Counted from the stretch's first letter, positions 33,491 through 44,999 are shown. The stretch is DNA of 64,000 nucleotides from Erinaceus europaeus (GCF_950295315.1 NC_080165.1:6360320-6424319), one strand, 5' to 3'. The notes: generated from the sequence alone by a model not told the origin. Made by a program: numbers and translations.

Positions 33491-33770
33491 GGGAGTCGGG
33501 CGGTGGCGCAGTGGGTTAAGCGCACGTGGCGCAAAGCACAAGGACCGGTGTAAGGATCCCAGTTCAAGTCCCCGGCTCCCCACCTGCAGGGGAGTCGCTT
33601 CCCAGGCGGTGAAGCAGGTCTGCAGGTGTCTTTCTCTCCCCCTCTCTGTCTTCCCCTCCTCTTTCCATTTTCTCTGTCCTGTCCAACAATGATGACATCA
33701 AGAATAACAATAATAACTACAACAATAAAACAAGGGCAACAAAAAGGAAGATAAATAAATATTCAAAAAA
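33491..33770 (+). mobile_element. F1 SINE
   Basis: Full copy between TTTTAAAGAGTTACTTT duplications, about 60 nt after the exon ending 33427. Confidence 0.95.
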
Positions 33771-33854
33771 TTTTTTTAAAGAGTTACTTTGTTTAATTTT
33801 CATTAGGAAGAAAATATGCAAGTAATATTGTCTTTTTTAACACATTAAAAGAAC

Positions 33855-34041
33855 TTTCTTTAATAGATCAGAGAGAAATTGAGAGGAAGGGGAAATAGAA
33901 AGGGAGAGACAGAGATCCACTTGCAGACCTGCCTCACCGCTCATAAAACTTTCTTCCTGCAGGTGGGAACTGGGGGCTCAAACCTGGGTCTTTGTGCATG
34001 GTAATACATACACTTAACCAAGAGCACCACCCCTTGGCTCC
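33855..34041 (-). mobile_element. F2 SINE
   Basis: ATAGATCAGAGAGAAATTG to AGCACCACCCCTTGGCTCC, antisense, diverged. Confidence 0.8.
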
Positions 34042-34469
34042 TGTATTTATCGTCTTCAAAACAATTTGACTGTTTTATAACTAGTCATGCAGACCATTAG
34101 TGAATATCTGATAGCACCATTGTCCTAACACTGATCTGTGTTCCTTACATAGAATATTATTACTTGTATCTGCTGTCTCATGGTTCGTTTGCCGCTATAA
34201 ATCTTGTTCACCCAGATCCTTAGGAATTAGATTTAGTTATCCAGGTATGGAACTAAAGTCAAGCTGATCTGTTGCAAATATGAGACATTTGATGTTTCAG
34301 AAAAGGATGTCCTTCCTGCCCCCATGCCTGTGTTCAGGTGCCGGAAGTCCTTCTTTCATTGGGTGAAGGTGAAGGTGAAGCCTTAGGGAACAGATCTGGG
34401 GACTTGACCGAGTTGAAATACAAGATGATTCTCAAATGACTTTTTGGTAACTTTTGTTTTTGCTCATAG

Positions 34470-34577
34470 TGCTTGTTGAAAGCTTGGCTAACTGAAAAAG
34501 AAGAGGCTTTAAATAAAATCCAAACAAGCAACTTTAAAGACCAGAAAGAACTAAGTGTCAGCATTCGACGACTGGCT
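34470..34577 (+). CDS. UTRN: UTRN exon, spectrin repeat 3 (dystrophin exon 15 equivalent)
   Basis: 108 nt, 36 codons, phase 0: [36 protein letters not shown]. First helix of repeat 3 with the LKAWLTEKE signature. Acceptor GCTCATAG, donor GCT|GTAAGT. Same length as dystrophin exon 15. Confidence 0.97.
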
Positions 34578-34777
34578 GTAAGTGATTATCAGCATCTGTC
34601 TGACGGCTGAGACCCATGAGTGACTATCGGGTCTCAGTAGTCAGTGCCCGATCGGGATACTGTTGTCATCTAGAGCTTGGAGTCTTCTTAGTGAACAGTG
34701 TGGTGGGAACATCTTCCCTACATGTACATATGTAATTTTCCTGACCAAAAGAAAAATACTTAATAAACATGTAAAAT

Positions 34778-35150
34778 TCTTTTATAATTTTTTATTTATA
34801 TAAAGGAAACATTGACTAAACCATAGGATAAGAGGGGTACAACTCCACACAATTCCCACCACCAGAACTCTGTATCCCATCCCCTCCCCTGACAGCTTTC
34901 CTATTCTCTATCCCGCTGGGAGGATGGACCCAGGGTCATTGTGGGGTGCAGAAGGTGGAAGGTCTGCCTTCTGTAATTGCTTCCCCGATGAACATGGGCG
35001 TTGACAGGTCGATTCATACTCCCAGCCTGTCTCTCTCTTTCCCTAGTGGGGCAGGGCTCTGGGGAAGCGGAGCTCCAGGACACATTGGTGGGATTGTCTG
35101 TCCAGGGAAGTCTGGTTGGCATCATGCTAGCATCTGGAACCTGAGAGTTA
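34778..35150 (-). mobile_element. R-A repeat
   Basis: TAAGAGGGGTACAACTCCAC, ACAGCTTTCCTATTCTCTAT, CTGTAATTGCTTCCCCGATG and GGGAAGTCTGGTTGGCATCA, antisense. Confidence 0.85.
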
Positions 35151-35201
35151 ACACAGAAAGCCAAACAAATTATTGACCAATCAAAACATGTAAAATTCTA
35201 G

Positions 35202-35381
35202 ATTTTGAAAGAAGACATGGAAATGAAGCGTCAAGCGTTGGATCAGCTGAGTGAGATTGGCCAGGATTTGAGTCAACTGCTCAATAATCCCAAAGCCTCC
35301 AGGAAGATCAGCAGCCACTCTGAGGAACTGACTCAGAGATGGGATTCTCTGGTTCAGAGACTCGAGGATTCCTCCAACCAG
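35202..35381 (+). CDS. UTRN: UTRN exon, spectrin repeat 3 (dystrophin exon 16 equivalent)
   Basis: 180 nt, 60 codons, phase 0: [73 protein letters not shown] is the conserved third-helix motif. Acceptor AATTCTAG lies about 50 nt beyond an R-A repeat; donor is CAG|GTACCT. Confidence 0.97.
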
Positions 35382-36081
35382 GTACCTTTGGCTTTCGATC
35401 ACGGATTTTGCTGTGGCATGAAATCAGACGCACGGGTTGGCTTTCATCTTTACAGAATCAAGGGCTAGTGCATAGATGGCTGATTCTTTCCACCTGGCTT
35501 ATAAAACTGAAAAAATTGACATGTGAGTTTTCCAGAGTATATTTTAATTGATCCTTAAAAACATTAAGATCCAGGAATTCAGCCCTTCGTAACTAAATAC
35601 TAAACACAAGCCATCCGCACTTCCCATTTTATTTATTTGCTTTCTCGGCATTTTATTGGGAGCTGATGGTTCCCAGTACAGTTGCTGATACATGGCTACA
35701 TGCCCTCATGTCCTGGCGAGAGGTGTGTGCAGAACTCCCTTTCTCATCACCGTGCACCAGGCCGCAAGGCCTTCCCCACCCCCTGCTCTCCCTTTGTCCC
35801 CAGCTCCTTCGCTGGGGGAGGGTACACCACATCCGCCACACTTCCCTCTGTGTTCCCCTTTCTTTCTTAGTTTCTCCAGTTACACCTGTAAGAGACATCA
35901 TCTGGCGTTTGTCCTTCTCTTTTTGATGTATCTCACTTAACACGGGCCCTTCAAGTTCTGTCCAAGATGAGGAAAGGAAGAGGCTGTCATCAGTTTTGAA
36001 AGCAGACTTGTATTCCACTGTGTATATGTACCGCCACTCTCTTAGACTCTCATCTGGCCTTGGGTATCTGGCTTCCTTCTT

Positions 36082-36370
36082 TTTTTTTTTTTTAATTTTT
36101 TTAAATATTTATTTATCCCCTTTTGTTGTCCTTGTTGTTTTATTGTTGTAGTTATTATTGATGTCGTTGCTGAATAGGACAGAGAGAAATGGAGAGAGGA
36201 GGGGAAGACAGAGAGAGGGAGAGAAAGACAGACACCTTTAGACCTGCTTCACCGCCTGTGAAGCGACTCCCCTGCAGGTGGGGAGCCGGAGGCTCGAACT
36301 AGGATCCTTACGCCGGTCCTTGCGCTTTGCGCCACTTGCGCTTAAGCCGCTGTGCTACCGCCCGACTCCC
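36082..36370 (-). mobile_element. F1 SINE within the L1
   Basis: Antisense copy flanked by TCTGGCTTCCTTCT at 36068 and 36371. Confidence 0.95.
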
Positions 36371-36404
36371 TCTGGCTTCCTTCTAAGCTTGGCTATTACA
36401 AATG

Positions 36405-36773
36405 TGTTGGGTTGCGTCGGGGGAGAGAGAAGAGACCAGGAATTTGGTGGTTCAGGAACGCAAATCTTTATTCACGCGGGCACCTCAGAGTTGGGTGAGA
36501 GCACAGCGGTTCAGGCCATGTGGAGCAAGCAAGATGGCTGCCTCCCTCTGAGTGCAGCAACCGTTCTCTGAGTCAAGTCGCGGAGGAGAAAAAGGGAGCA
36601 AGAGAGAGAAAGCGGAAGCAGGAGGGCTTTTATGGGAGAAATTCTGGAAGTGGCAAGTCGGGATGGGATTGGCTAGAAAAAGGGGGTGGAGAGAACAAAG
36701 CACTCTGGGAAGCCAGGGTTTCAGCTCTCAGGAATGGGCGATACCCTGAGGGTACCTGCACAATCACCCAACA
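36405..36773 (-). mobile_element. Solo LTR of an endogenous retrovirus
   Basis: 369 bp with 8-bp inverted ends TGTTGGGT / ACCCAACA and 6-bp target duplications CAAATG (36399-36404 and 36774-36779). On the minus strand it shows a CCAAT box (36667-36674), a CATAAAAG TATA-like box (36627-36634) and AATAAA (36467-36472), in correct LTR order. No coding sequence. Confidence 0.92.
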
Positions 36774-36842
36774 CAAATGTAGCTGCTATGATCATCAATC
36801 AACATACATGTCTTTTAATAGGTGTTTTTTTTTTTTGTTTGT

Positions 36843-37631
36843 TTCTTTTTAAACACGTTTTATTAGGGATTTAGTAATGATTAACAATATTATAAGATCA
36901 CAGGTGGTATAATTCCATACAGTTTCTACCACCAGAGTTCTGTATCCCATCCCTTCCATGGGAAGCTTCCCTGGTCTTTATCCTTCTGTGAGTATGGGTC
37001 AAAATTCTTTTTTTTTTTTCTCTCTTTCCTTCTTCATTTTTTTTTATTAATTATCTTTTATTTATTGGAGACAGCCATAAATTGAGAGGAAGAGAGAGGT
37101 AGAGAAGGAGAGAGACAGAGAGACAGAGAGACACCTGCAGCACTGCTTCACCTCTTGTGAAGCTTCCCCTCTGCAGGTGGGGACTGGGGACTTTTCCCGG
37201 GTCCTTGTACACTAGAATATATGCACTTAATCAGGTGTGAGACCACTCAACCCTGGGCCAAACGTTTTTTATGAGGTGCAGAAGGTGGAAGTTCTGGTTT
37301 CTGTAATTGCTTCCCCACTATTTCTGTCTTTCCCTACTGGGGCAGGGCTCTGGAGAGATAAGGTTCTAGGACACACTGGTGAGGCCGGCTGTCCAGGGAA
37401 GTCAGGATGGCACCATAATAGCATCTGCAGCTTGGTGGCTGAAAGGTGGTGAGATAAAAAGCAGGACAAATTGTGTAATAAACAGGAACCTAAAGGTAGG
37501 GACAGAGCCGCTGAAATTAGGGGTGTTGGTGTGGGAAAAAGCTAGGAAGTGTATTTTAGGTCTGTTCCAAGGGGCTCATGACTTTTGTAAATTTTGCCTG
37601 AGCCTGACAGCTAGCATGCAGGTGGTGTTTT
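36843..37631 (-). mobile_element. R-A repeat inserted in the L1
   Basis: Antisense 3' end at 36850 (TTTATTAGGGATTTAGTAAT), then TTTCTACCACCAGAGTTCTG and GGGGCAGGGCTCTGGAGAG. Possible target duplication GGTGTTTTT at 36821 and 37622. Carries an F2 SINE. Confidence 0.78.
37025..37257 (-). mobile_element. F2 SINE within the R-A copy
   Basis: TTATTTATTGGAGACAGCC to GAGACCACTCAACCCTGGG, antisense. Confidence 0.85.
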
Positions 37632-38069
37632 TGTTTCTTTTTGATAAATTCCTGGGAGAGGGATCGTTGGGTCATGTGTTAGGTCCATTTTTAGTGTTCT
37701 GAGGATTCTCTAGACTGTCTTCCACAGGGTTCAACCACTTTACGTTCCCACCAGCAATGTGGAAGTGTCCCCCTTCCCCCCACATCCTCGCCAGCATTTG
37801 TCTTATTTATGTTTGTCTTCATGTGTGGCATTCTCACAGGTGTGAAGTGGGCTCTCATTGTTGTCTTTAGTTGCATTTCTCTTGAGAGTCACTGACTTTG
37901 GGAGCAGCACTTTCTCATATGTCTGTTGACCCTCTGGATCACTTCTTTGACAAAGATTCTGTGCACGCTTTAATGAGTTGTTTATTTTATATATTTTTTG
38001 CTGCTACTGAGCTTGGTGAGTTCTTTCTGTCTGTATTTTGGTCATTTGCCCATTTTCCGATGTATGTAC

Positions 38070-38352
38070 ATTTGTTTGTTTGTTCCTTTTGTTGCCCTTG
38101 TTGTTTCATTGTTGTAGTTATTATTATTGTTGTTGTTGATGCCATTGTTTTTGGCTAGGACAGAGAGAGATGGAGAGAGGAGGGGAAGACAGAGAAGGGG
38201 AGAGAGGGATAGACACCTGCAGACCTGCTTCACCGCCTGTGAAGCGACTCCCCTGCAGGTGGGGAGCCGGGGGCTCGAACCAGGATCCTTAAGCCGACCC
38301 TTGTGCTTTGCGCCACTGTGTGCCTAACTGGCTGCACTAGCGCCCAACTCCC
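38070..38352 (-). mobile_element. F1 SINE
   Basis: Antisense copy flanked by CCGATGTATGT at 38057 and 38353. Confidence 0.94.
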
Positions 38353-38398
38353 CCGATGTATGTTTGTATAATGATTGTAGCTGTTAACTCAGCTTTTT

Positions 38399-38629
38399 AA
38401 AAAAAATATTTGTTTATTTATTCCCTTTTTTGCCCTTATTGTTGTTGTTTTTTAATTGTTGTTATAGTTATTATTATTGTTGTTACTGATGTCTTTATTG
38501 TTGGACAGGACAGAGAGAAATGGAGGGAGGAGGGGAAGACAGAGAGGGAGAGAGGGGGAGAGAAAGATAGACACCTGCAGACCTGCCTCACCGCTTGTAA
38601 AGTGACTCCCCTGCAGGTGGGGAGCCGGG
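38399..38629 (-). mobile_element. F1 SINE truncated before the B box
   Basis: Stops at GGTGGGGAGCCGGGA with no tRNA head, yet is bounded by AACTCAGCTTTT on both sides (38387 and 38632), so the truncation happened at integration. Confidence 0.92.
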
Positions 38630-38639
38630 AGAACTCAGC

Positions 38640-39305
38640 TTTTAATATTAAGCCAGTTAATTCCAAAAGAATTTTGGGAACTAATTAAAAATACAACTTT
38701 AATTTGTATGGAGACATTCATAGCAGCATTATACACAGCTGTCTATAAACATGAAATAGGACTAGAGAGAGCTTGTTGGGCTAGGACTTTCAGGGCGCTG
38801 GGGGACGTTCAGGTCCTGTGGTTCCTGTCCCTCTGTCTCTGTCTGAATGAAAATGCTGGCCAGGTAGTTGTGAATGTTCAAGTTCTTGCTCCACAAGAAG
38901 AAAAGAAAGGAGCCACCCCAAATGTTCACCAGTAAGCGGAGAAACAAAATGGGCTCTCATTTGCAATAGAGCCTGAAGGGCTGGCTTGACGCAGCGCCGA
39001 TCAACGTGGAAAGCCAACTGGGGGAAAGGAACCAGTCGCAAGAGGCTATGCAGTGACATGATTCGAACTGTTGATAAGTGAACTTGCCGGAGGAGGCAGA
39101 CCCAGAGAGACAGACATCATAGTAGCGGTTGCCAGGGCCTGTGAGTGAGAGGAGGTGGAGGGTGAGAATGAGTGTCCGTGGTAACGGGTTAACTGCTTCT
39201 CTCTGGACGACTGTTGGACGGTTGGTGAACCTATCCTGGAGTTAAAATGTGACGAAAGTCACATGATTCTGTGAAATTCACTAGTAACTATTGGACTCTA
39301 CATTT
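38640..39305 (+). mobile_element. Old L1 3' end
   Basis: GAGACATTCATAGCAGCATT, CAAATGTTCACCAGTAAGCG and AGTAGCGGTTGCCAGGGCC are typical of ancient L1 ORF2/3' UTR. Heavily decayed. Confidence 0.65.
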
Positions 39306-39307
39306 TC

Positions 39308-39506
39308 TATTTCTTTCTTAAAAATTATTTCTCCTATTTGATAGGACAGAGAGAAGGGGGGATAGAGAGGGAAAGAGAGAGACCCCTGCAGCACTGCTTC
39401 ACCACTTATGAAGCTTCCCCCTTGTAGGAGGGAACTGGGGGCTTGAACCCAGGTCCTTGTGTACAGTAATGTGTGCTGTCCACTGGGTGTGTCACTGCCT
39501 GGCCCC
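39308..39506 (-). mobile_element. F2 SINE
   Basis: Antisense; flanks GGACTCTACATTT and GAACTCTGCATTT. Ends about 110 nt before an exon. Confidence 0.88.
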
Positions 39507-39619
39507 CTTGAACTCTGCATTTCCAGGGGGGGGATTTTATGTTGTGTGAATTATTCCTCAATAAGGCTGTTATAAAACACTGGGACTTTGGTTATTTATT
39601 TATTTATTTTTTTCCCCAG

Positions 39620-39789
39620 GTAACACAGGCTGTAGCAAAACTCGGAATGTCCCAAATTCCTCAAAAGGAACTTTTGGAGACTGTTCGAATAAGAGAACAA
39701 GTAACTACAAAAAGATCGAAACAAGAGCTGCTTCCTCCTCCTCTGCCAAAGAAGAGACAGAATCCTGTGGATACGGAGACAAAGAAAAA
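39620..39789 (+). CDS. UTRN: UTRN exon, hinge 2 (dystrophin exon 17 equivalent)
   Basis: 170 nt, 56 codons plus two bases of lysine. Encodes [40 protein letters not shown], then [16 protein letters not shown]. The [11 protein letters not shown] run is the proline/basic hinge 2 between repeats 3 and 4; the proline run is broken by leucines compared with the human one as I recall it. Acceptor TTTCCCCAG, donor AAAAA|GTGAGA. Six nt shorter than dystrophin exon 17. Confidence 0.96.
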
Positions 39790-40195
39790 GTGAGAACAGA
39801 TGATGGAGTTTCTCCAGTTCAATGCTGCACATGACGCGTTTCACACAGGGAACTCAGCTTGTGCTACCTAGTAGGCACATGCGAGTCTTGCCATAGTTGT
39901 TGCCACAGAAATTCAGCTACTAAGCTGCCCTCATTTCTCAGAATCTTCAACTTCATATTGGCCAACCAGATAAATTCCTTTGGATTATTTTATTTATAGC
40001 ATGTTCCATTTATTCTCAGAAGGCTATGGCTATCTGTGATTTTTTTTTTATTTATTCTTTTTTTTTTCACTATCACAAATTCTGCAGTTTTACTTTTGCA
40101 TTCATTCATTCATTCATTCATTCATTTATTCATTCATTCATTCCTTTTTTTAATTGGAGAGAAAGACCTTTCCTGCAGTATGTCAGATAATGCTC
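39790..40195. other. Intron stretch with ATTC microsatellite
   Basis: Unique sequence with an ATTC tract at 40099-40144. Confidence 0.7.
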
Positions 40196-40196
40196 C

Positions 40197-40483
40197 TGGG
40201 AGTCGGGTGGTAGTGCAGTGGGTTAAGCACATGTGGCGCAAAGCGCAAGGACTGGTGTAAGGATCCCGGTTCGAGCCCTGGCTCCCCACCTGCAGAGGAG
40301 TCGCTTCGCTTCACAGGCAGTGAAGCAGGTCTGCAGATGTCTGTCTTTCTCTCCCCCTCTCTGTCTTCCCCTCCTCTCTCCATTTCTCTCTGTGCTATCC
40401 AACAACGACAACATTAATAACAACAACAACAATAAAGCAACAAGGGCAACAAAAGGGAATAAATAAATAAATATTAAAAAAAA
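40197..40483 (+). mobile_element. F1 SINE
   Basis: Full copy; flanks AGATAATGCTCC and AGATAGTGCTCC. A CTTCG insertion doubles TCGCTTCGCTTCACAGG near 40300. Confidence 0.94.
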
Positions 40484-41215
40484 AAGATAGTGCTCCCTGA
40501 TCTCACTGACTTTGACTCAGGCATTTGCCCATGCCCTGGATGCCTAGGAGGTGAGGGGGCAGGGGGTCTCAAATCCTTTGGCCTTTTCTGTCTCTGTTGT
40601 TCTATGCTGGGGAGTCCAATAGCAAAGACGTTCTGAGTGGAGGGTGTCTGGCAGAGAGCCACTATTAGTCTACGACTTGACTGATGCAGAAGTTAAGCAG
40701 AGGCTTAAGCTTATGTCCAGTTTCTCCTAACTGAAGGGAGTGAGATCTTAGCATTTGAAAGTTTATTTTCCTGCCGGAATGTAGTTTGCCCCCTTAGAGT
40801 CTGCCTGTCTGTACCAGTCAGACTTCCTGGGACAATACAGGACATCATCCTTCTTCACTGTAGCCCCTTTTTGCATGTGACGATAGATAGGTTTTATTTT
40901 TGCGTTTCCCTGTGGTAGAGTTCAGGATTTCTACAGTTGTTCTTCATGGGACATGCTTCTCAGGCCCATTCTGCTGCTGAAAGCGTTACTAGATGGTCCT
41001 ACATCGAGCTGCCTGAGCCGATAGGAGCCTCGAGTACTTAGCACAGCTCATAATACCTGTTTAGGATGGAACAGTTTCTCTCCAAGCTGGGTGGGTGGCT
41101 AGCAGTGTGGCCTGGGGTCCTTCACGCTCTGCAGCCTCGCTTTATTCAGAGCTGGGCTGCCATTTTCAGTGTGTGAACTTGGCTTCCCACACTGCCTTCT
41201 TTTGACAAAAACAAG
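40484..41215. other. Intron stretch without recognised features
   Basis: Unique-looking sequence, no repeat or open frame of note. Confidence 0.5.
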
Positions 41216-41219
41216 TGGA

Positions 41220-41335
41220 TAGAGTGGCTCAAGAGGTTGGGTCCTGGCTAGAGACACTGGACTTAGGACCACAAGGTCCAAGTTTGATCTCCAGCCTCAC
41301 ATGCTACCGTGACCCTATTGTGTGTTCTCTCCCCC
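41220..41335 (+). mobile_element. Old F3-like SINE
   Basis: AGAGACACTGGACTTAGGAC then CAAGTTTGATCTCCAGCCTC, the A-to-B region of F3, and a C-rich end. Confidence 0.6.
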
Positions 41336-41361
41336 CCCCACCCTTGGTGAATCTTGTTCTT

Positions 41362-41560
41362 GAATCTTTATTTATGGCATAGAGACAGCCAGAAATCATA
41401 TGGGTAGGGGAGACAGAAGGGAAGAGAGACAGAGAGACACCTGCAGCACTGCTTCACCACTTGGAAACCGTTCCTTCTGCAGGTGGAGGCCAGGGGCTTG
41501 AACCTGGGCCTTTGTGCATTTAAACATGTGCACTCAACCAGGTGCGCCACTGCCTGGCCC
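41362..41560 (-). mobile_element. F2 SINE
   Basis: TTTATGGCATAGAGACAGCC to GCCACTGCCTGGCCC, antisense. Confidence 0.9.
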
Positions 41561-41594
41561 TGATGAATTTTTTTCCTTCTTTATTTTTTTTTCT

Positions 41595-41760
41595 AAAGAT
41601 TACGGAGACAGTTTAGCAGTGGAGTAGAGAACTTGGAAGCCTGAGACACCAGGTTCAACTCCAGGCACTGCCTAGACCCTCGTGGAGAGATGATCCCATT
41701 TCGCAGTTTCTCTCTCTTTCTCTTCTCGTTCTCATGAATGTAGGATATCTGACAGCATTT
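41595..41760 (+). mobile_element. Old F3-like SINE
   Basis: GTTTAGCAGTGGAGTAGAG, CAGGTTCAACTCCAGGCACT and a TCTCTCTTTCTC tail region. Confidence 0.6.
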
Positions 41761-41939
41761 CTCCTTCATAGACTAAATAGAAGTCTGTTGTTTAGATGAC
41801 AGGAGTCTTTGTTTGAGCAACACCTCGATCCCTGATTATGTTCTTAAGATGTCACACATCTCAAGGGAGATTTATCAGGCTGGAGCACGATTCCCTAGAA
41901 ACACTTGGGGTGAAGTTTTCCAAAAGGGTCATGATGGAG

Positions 41940-42130
41940 CGCAGGGTGGGAGCTAGGGGTGGAGGGTGTTTCAGAAGTGGGGCCTAGGCTTTGCCTCACA
42001 TGGGAGACCCTCAGTTCAGTCCCAGATAACACAGAACAAAGGAGACAAGGGCAGAAACGAATGGAACATCGTACATGGCAGAGTAGTGTTGGGGTCTCTC
42101 CCTTACAAAAGAATATAAAATACAGTACAA
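41940..42130 (+). mobile_element. Possible old tRNA-type SINE
   Basis: GGGAGACCCTCAGTTCAGTC resembles a B-box region; otherwise decayed. Confidence 0.35.
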
Positions 42131-42374
42131 GAATTTTAGGCTAAGTGTACCTAAAAATACTCAAAGTCCTTTTGAAAAGCCACCCCTAGGTACAGAGGAC
42201 TGCTTAAGAGAACAACTTACCTATGTGGGAATTTCAGCTCTGTCATTTATCAGCTTTGTGACCCAACCCAGTGACTTACTGACATCCTGATTCAATCCCT
42301 TTGTCATGAAAAGAGATACTAGTAGGATAATCTCCATAGGGCACTCGGGTGAACTCTAAGATTATAGTCAAAAA

Positions 42375-42540
42375 CCTCATAAGGATCCTAGTGGGAGCCC
42401 CTGGCTCCCCACCTGCAGGTGGGGGGGGGTGCTTCACAAGCAGTGAAGCAGGTCTGCAGGTGTCTCTCCCTCTCTGTCTTCCCCTCCTGTCTTAATTTCT
42501 CTGTCCTATCCAACAACAGCAGCAATAACAAGGGCACGGG
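42375..42540 (+). mobile_element. F1 SINE lacking the head
   Basis: Begins CATAAGGATCCTAGTGGGAG, downstream of the A box, and ends in the CAA-rich block; G runs at 42420 and 42540. Confidence 0.8.
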
Positions 42541-42544
42541 GGGG

Positions 42545-43090
42545 GGGGAGCGGAGATTACAGTCAAAAGTGGAAGCAACCCTGATGACTAACAGTGACAT
42601 AGACGTTGTGGTCCGAACTAGAAAGCATCATGCTGAGTGAGACAGGCCAGAAAGAGAAAGCCTAATACCGAAAGATGTCACTTTGAGGTGGTTCTTAAGA
42701 ATAAAGGACAGGGGGCCAGGAGGTGGCACACCTGGTTAAGCACACACATTACAGTGCACAAGGACTCAGGTTCAAGTCCCCAGTTCCCCACCTGTCTCTC
42801 CCCAATAATTTGTCTCTCTCCCCCAATAAATAAATAAATACATAAGTAAATATAGAGAGAAGGAGAGAGACAGAATAAAGGACAGCAAGGAAAAACATAA
42901 GGTGGAACTTGGATCGGGTGTGATGAATTGCAGCAAAGGACTCTGGGAATGGAGGGGGAGGGACAGGATGAAAGGAGACAGGTCCTGGTGTGTCTTCTGA
43001 ATACCAGTCGGGGGGGCTCAGAGGCTGTGCTTGCGTGTTAAAGACTGTGCAGAAAACCATTAACCTCCTAATAAAAAAGAAAGAGAACTC
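42545..43090 (+). mobile_element. L1 ORF2 3' end and 3' UTR
   Basis: ACAGTCAAAAGTGGAAGCAA and GCATCATGCTGAGTGAGAC are the end of ORF2. The 3' UTR ends TTAACCTCCTAATAAAAAAG. An F2 SINE splits it. Confidence 0.85.
42710..42858 (+). mobile_element. F2 SINE, internally deleted
   Basis: GGGGCCAGGAGGTGGCACAC head joins CACCTGTCTCTCCCC tail. Flanks AGAATAAAGGACA on both sides. Confidence 0.9.
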
Positions 43091-43509
43091 AAATCACACT
43101 GTGAAAAGAAAAAAGGTCACAATCAGACACTTAGAAAAGGGCACGGCGGATACTCATCCCAGAAGTAGCCGTCCTGGAAAGTCTCCCCTCTGTGGTCATG
43201 GAAAGCTTGTGTTGCTCTGCGTATTTATCATTTTATGGGGCAGGTTGATGATTTCTCCCATGTTTGTTGACCCCTGGGTGCCATTTCTGGTGCCCCTGTG
43301 ACAGGTGTCTGGATAAACTCTCTCTCTGGACCTCAGGCCTTCCTGTTCTCCTTGTGGCCTTAAGTACCACTGCAGCTCGCCCACTGTGGCTTTGTTCTAC
43401 TCCCTTGTCTTATTTTTGCCTCTTGTTACTATCCCGACCTTTTCTCTAGTCTTACCTAAAATATCTTTTTCTATTCAGTGAGCTATAAGGGATAAATAGA
43501 ATCATGTTA

Positions 43510-44050
43510 ATTTTTTATTATTTATAAAAAGGAAACACTGACAAGACTATAGGATAAGAGTGGAACAACTCCACACAGTTCCCACCACCAGAACTCCGTA
43601 TCCCATCCCCTCCCCTGACAGCTTTCCTATTCTTTATCCCTCTGGGAGTATGGACCCAGGGTCATTGTGGGGTACAGAAGGTGGAAGGTCTGGCTTCTGT
43701 AATTGCTTCCCTGCTGAACATGGGTGTTGACAGGTCAATCCATACTCCCAGCCTGCCTCTCTCTTTCCCTGGTGGGGCAGGGCTCTGGGGAAGCAGGGCT
43801 CCAGGACACATTGGTGGGGTTGTCTGCCCAGGGAAGTCTGGTTGGCATCATGCTGGAATCTGGAACCTTGTAGCTGAAAAGAGAGTTAACATACAAAGCC
43901 AAACAGTTGACTAATCATGAACCTAATGTCTGGAGTAGTGCAGATGAAGATTTGGGGTCTCTTTTTTGGAAATAGCCAGTGGGTCTATTTTAGGGATATT
44001 CCAAAGGGCCCATGACTTTCTTAGTTTTTGAGCCTAGACCTCGAATCATG
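43510..44050 (-). mobile_element. R-A repeat
   Basis: Same order of blocks as 34778-35150, extending further to CCAAAGGGCCCATGACTTTC and TTTGAGCCTAGACCTCG. Confidence 0.85.
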
Positions 44051-44518
44051 TTATTTTTGTCCTTGCAACCACCCTTCACCAACTCTTAATTGTTCTTTTC
44101 CTAAACTCTAACATTTTCATCTACCCTGGGCCATCTAGGAATTGCTCCCGGGGTCCTTCCCGCCTAGATCGCAGTGCCTCCACAGCACATGACTGCTTGC
44201 AGTATGCAAAGCCTGGTTCTTTCTTTCAGTGTTTCCTTTTGCCAGCAAAATGAGTGCAGGCGATGAGATGCGATTTCGTGTGATGATCAAACTATATTGT
44301 TGTATTGTGATGATAACGACATTGTTGTATTGTCAGTTTTATTTTTTTTTTTCTGGGGGCAGGGTGTTTGGGTTGGGCTGGTGAGGGAGTTTTTTGTTTG
44401 TTTGTTTTAAAGAAGGCAGATGCCAGATGGCTATTTTGTTTATCCTCTTTTCTTGAGCCAAAGGAAGAGACAGAAGAAAATGAATGACAAGTGGTAACAT
44501 TTGGAATTTTTAACTCAG
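44051..44518. other. Intron stretch without recognised features
   Basis: Unique-looking; ends with the branch/acceptor region of the exon at 44519. Confidence 0.5.
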
Positions 44519-44642
44519 GTTTGATGCTGTGAGTGCAGAATTATTGAACTGGATTTTGAAATCAAAGATGGCCATTCAGACCACAGAGATAAAAGAATAT
44601 AAGAAGATGCAAGAAACTTCGGAAGTGAAAAAGAAGTTGAAG
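44519..44642 (+). CDS. UTRN: UTRN exon, start of spectrin repeat 4 (dystrophin exon 18 equivalent)
   Basis: 124 nt; first base completes lysine, then 41 codons: [41 protein letters not shown]. Acceptor TAACTCAG, donor AAG|GTAAGC. Same length as dystrophin exon 18. Confidence 0.97.
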
Positions 44643-44999
44643 GTAAGCCTTATAAAACAAGACTGCCCTGATGAAAAAAAAAAGTTTCATCTGGATAGGT
44701 TTGCCGTTGGTAAAAAGGTGTGATGGGATCCAAGAGCTTCTAGTAAAATAAAGGTAGTTGTCAGGTATCTTCTAGAAGATTTTTTTTTTTTTTAGTGTAT
44801 TTTAGTACATTTTTGAATGTGTTCAAGCTGGATGGCATTGGGTCTTAGTCCAGAGGTCCTAATGGCTGAACTAAGCGGAAAGGAATAATTTCCAAGATGA
44901 TTCTGCTAGTATGTTTGTTTTTGTTTATTTGATCAGATCTTAATCTGGCACCTAATAATTCATGCATTTGCACGCAAAAAAAAAAAAAAAAGCTTCCTG

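Larger units (their letters stand above)
35640..38400 (-). mobile_element. Antisense L1 ORF2 region broken by later insertions
   Basis: L1 pieces at 35640-36070, 36371-36404, 36774-36842, 37632-38070 and 38353-38400. Recognisable on the minus strand are MRAHFTPVRMPHMKTN and GTLPHCWWERKVVEPCGRQS (37870-37700), then WTELEGPVLSEIHQKEKDKR near 35940. Interrupted by F1 (36085), a solo LTR (36405), R-A (36843) and F1 (38070). Confidence 0.88.
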
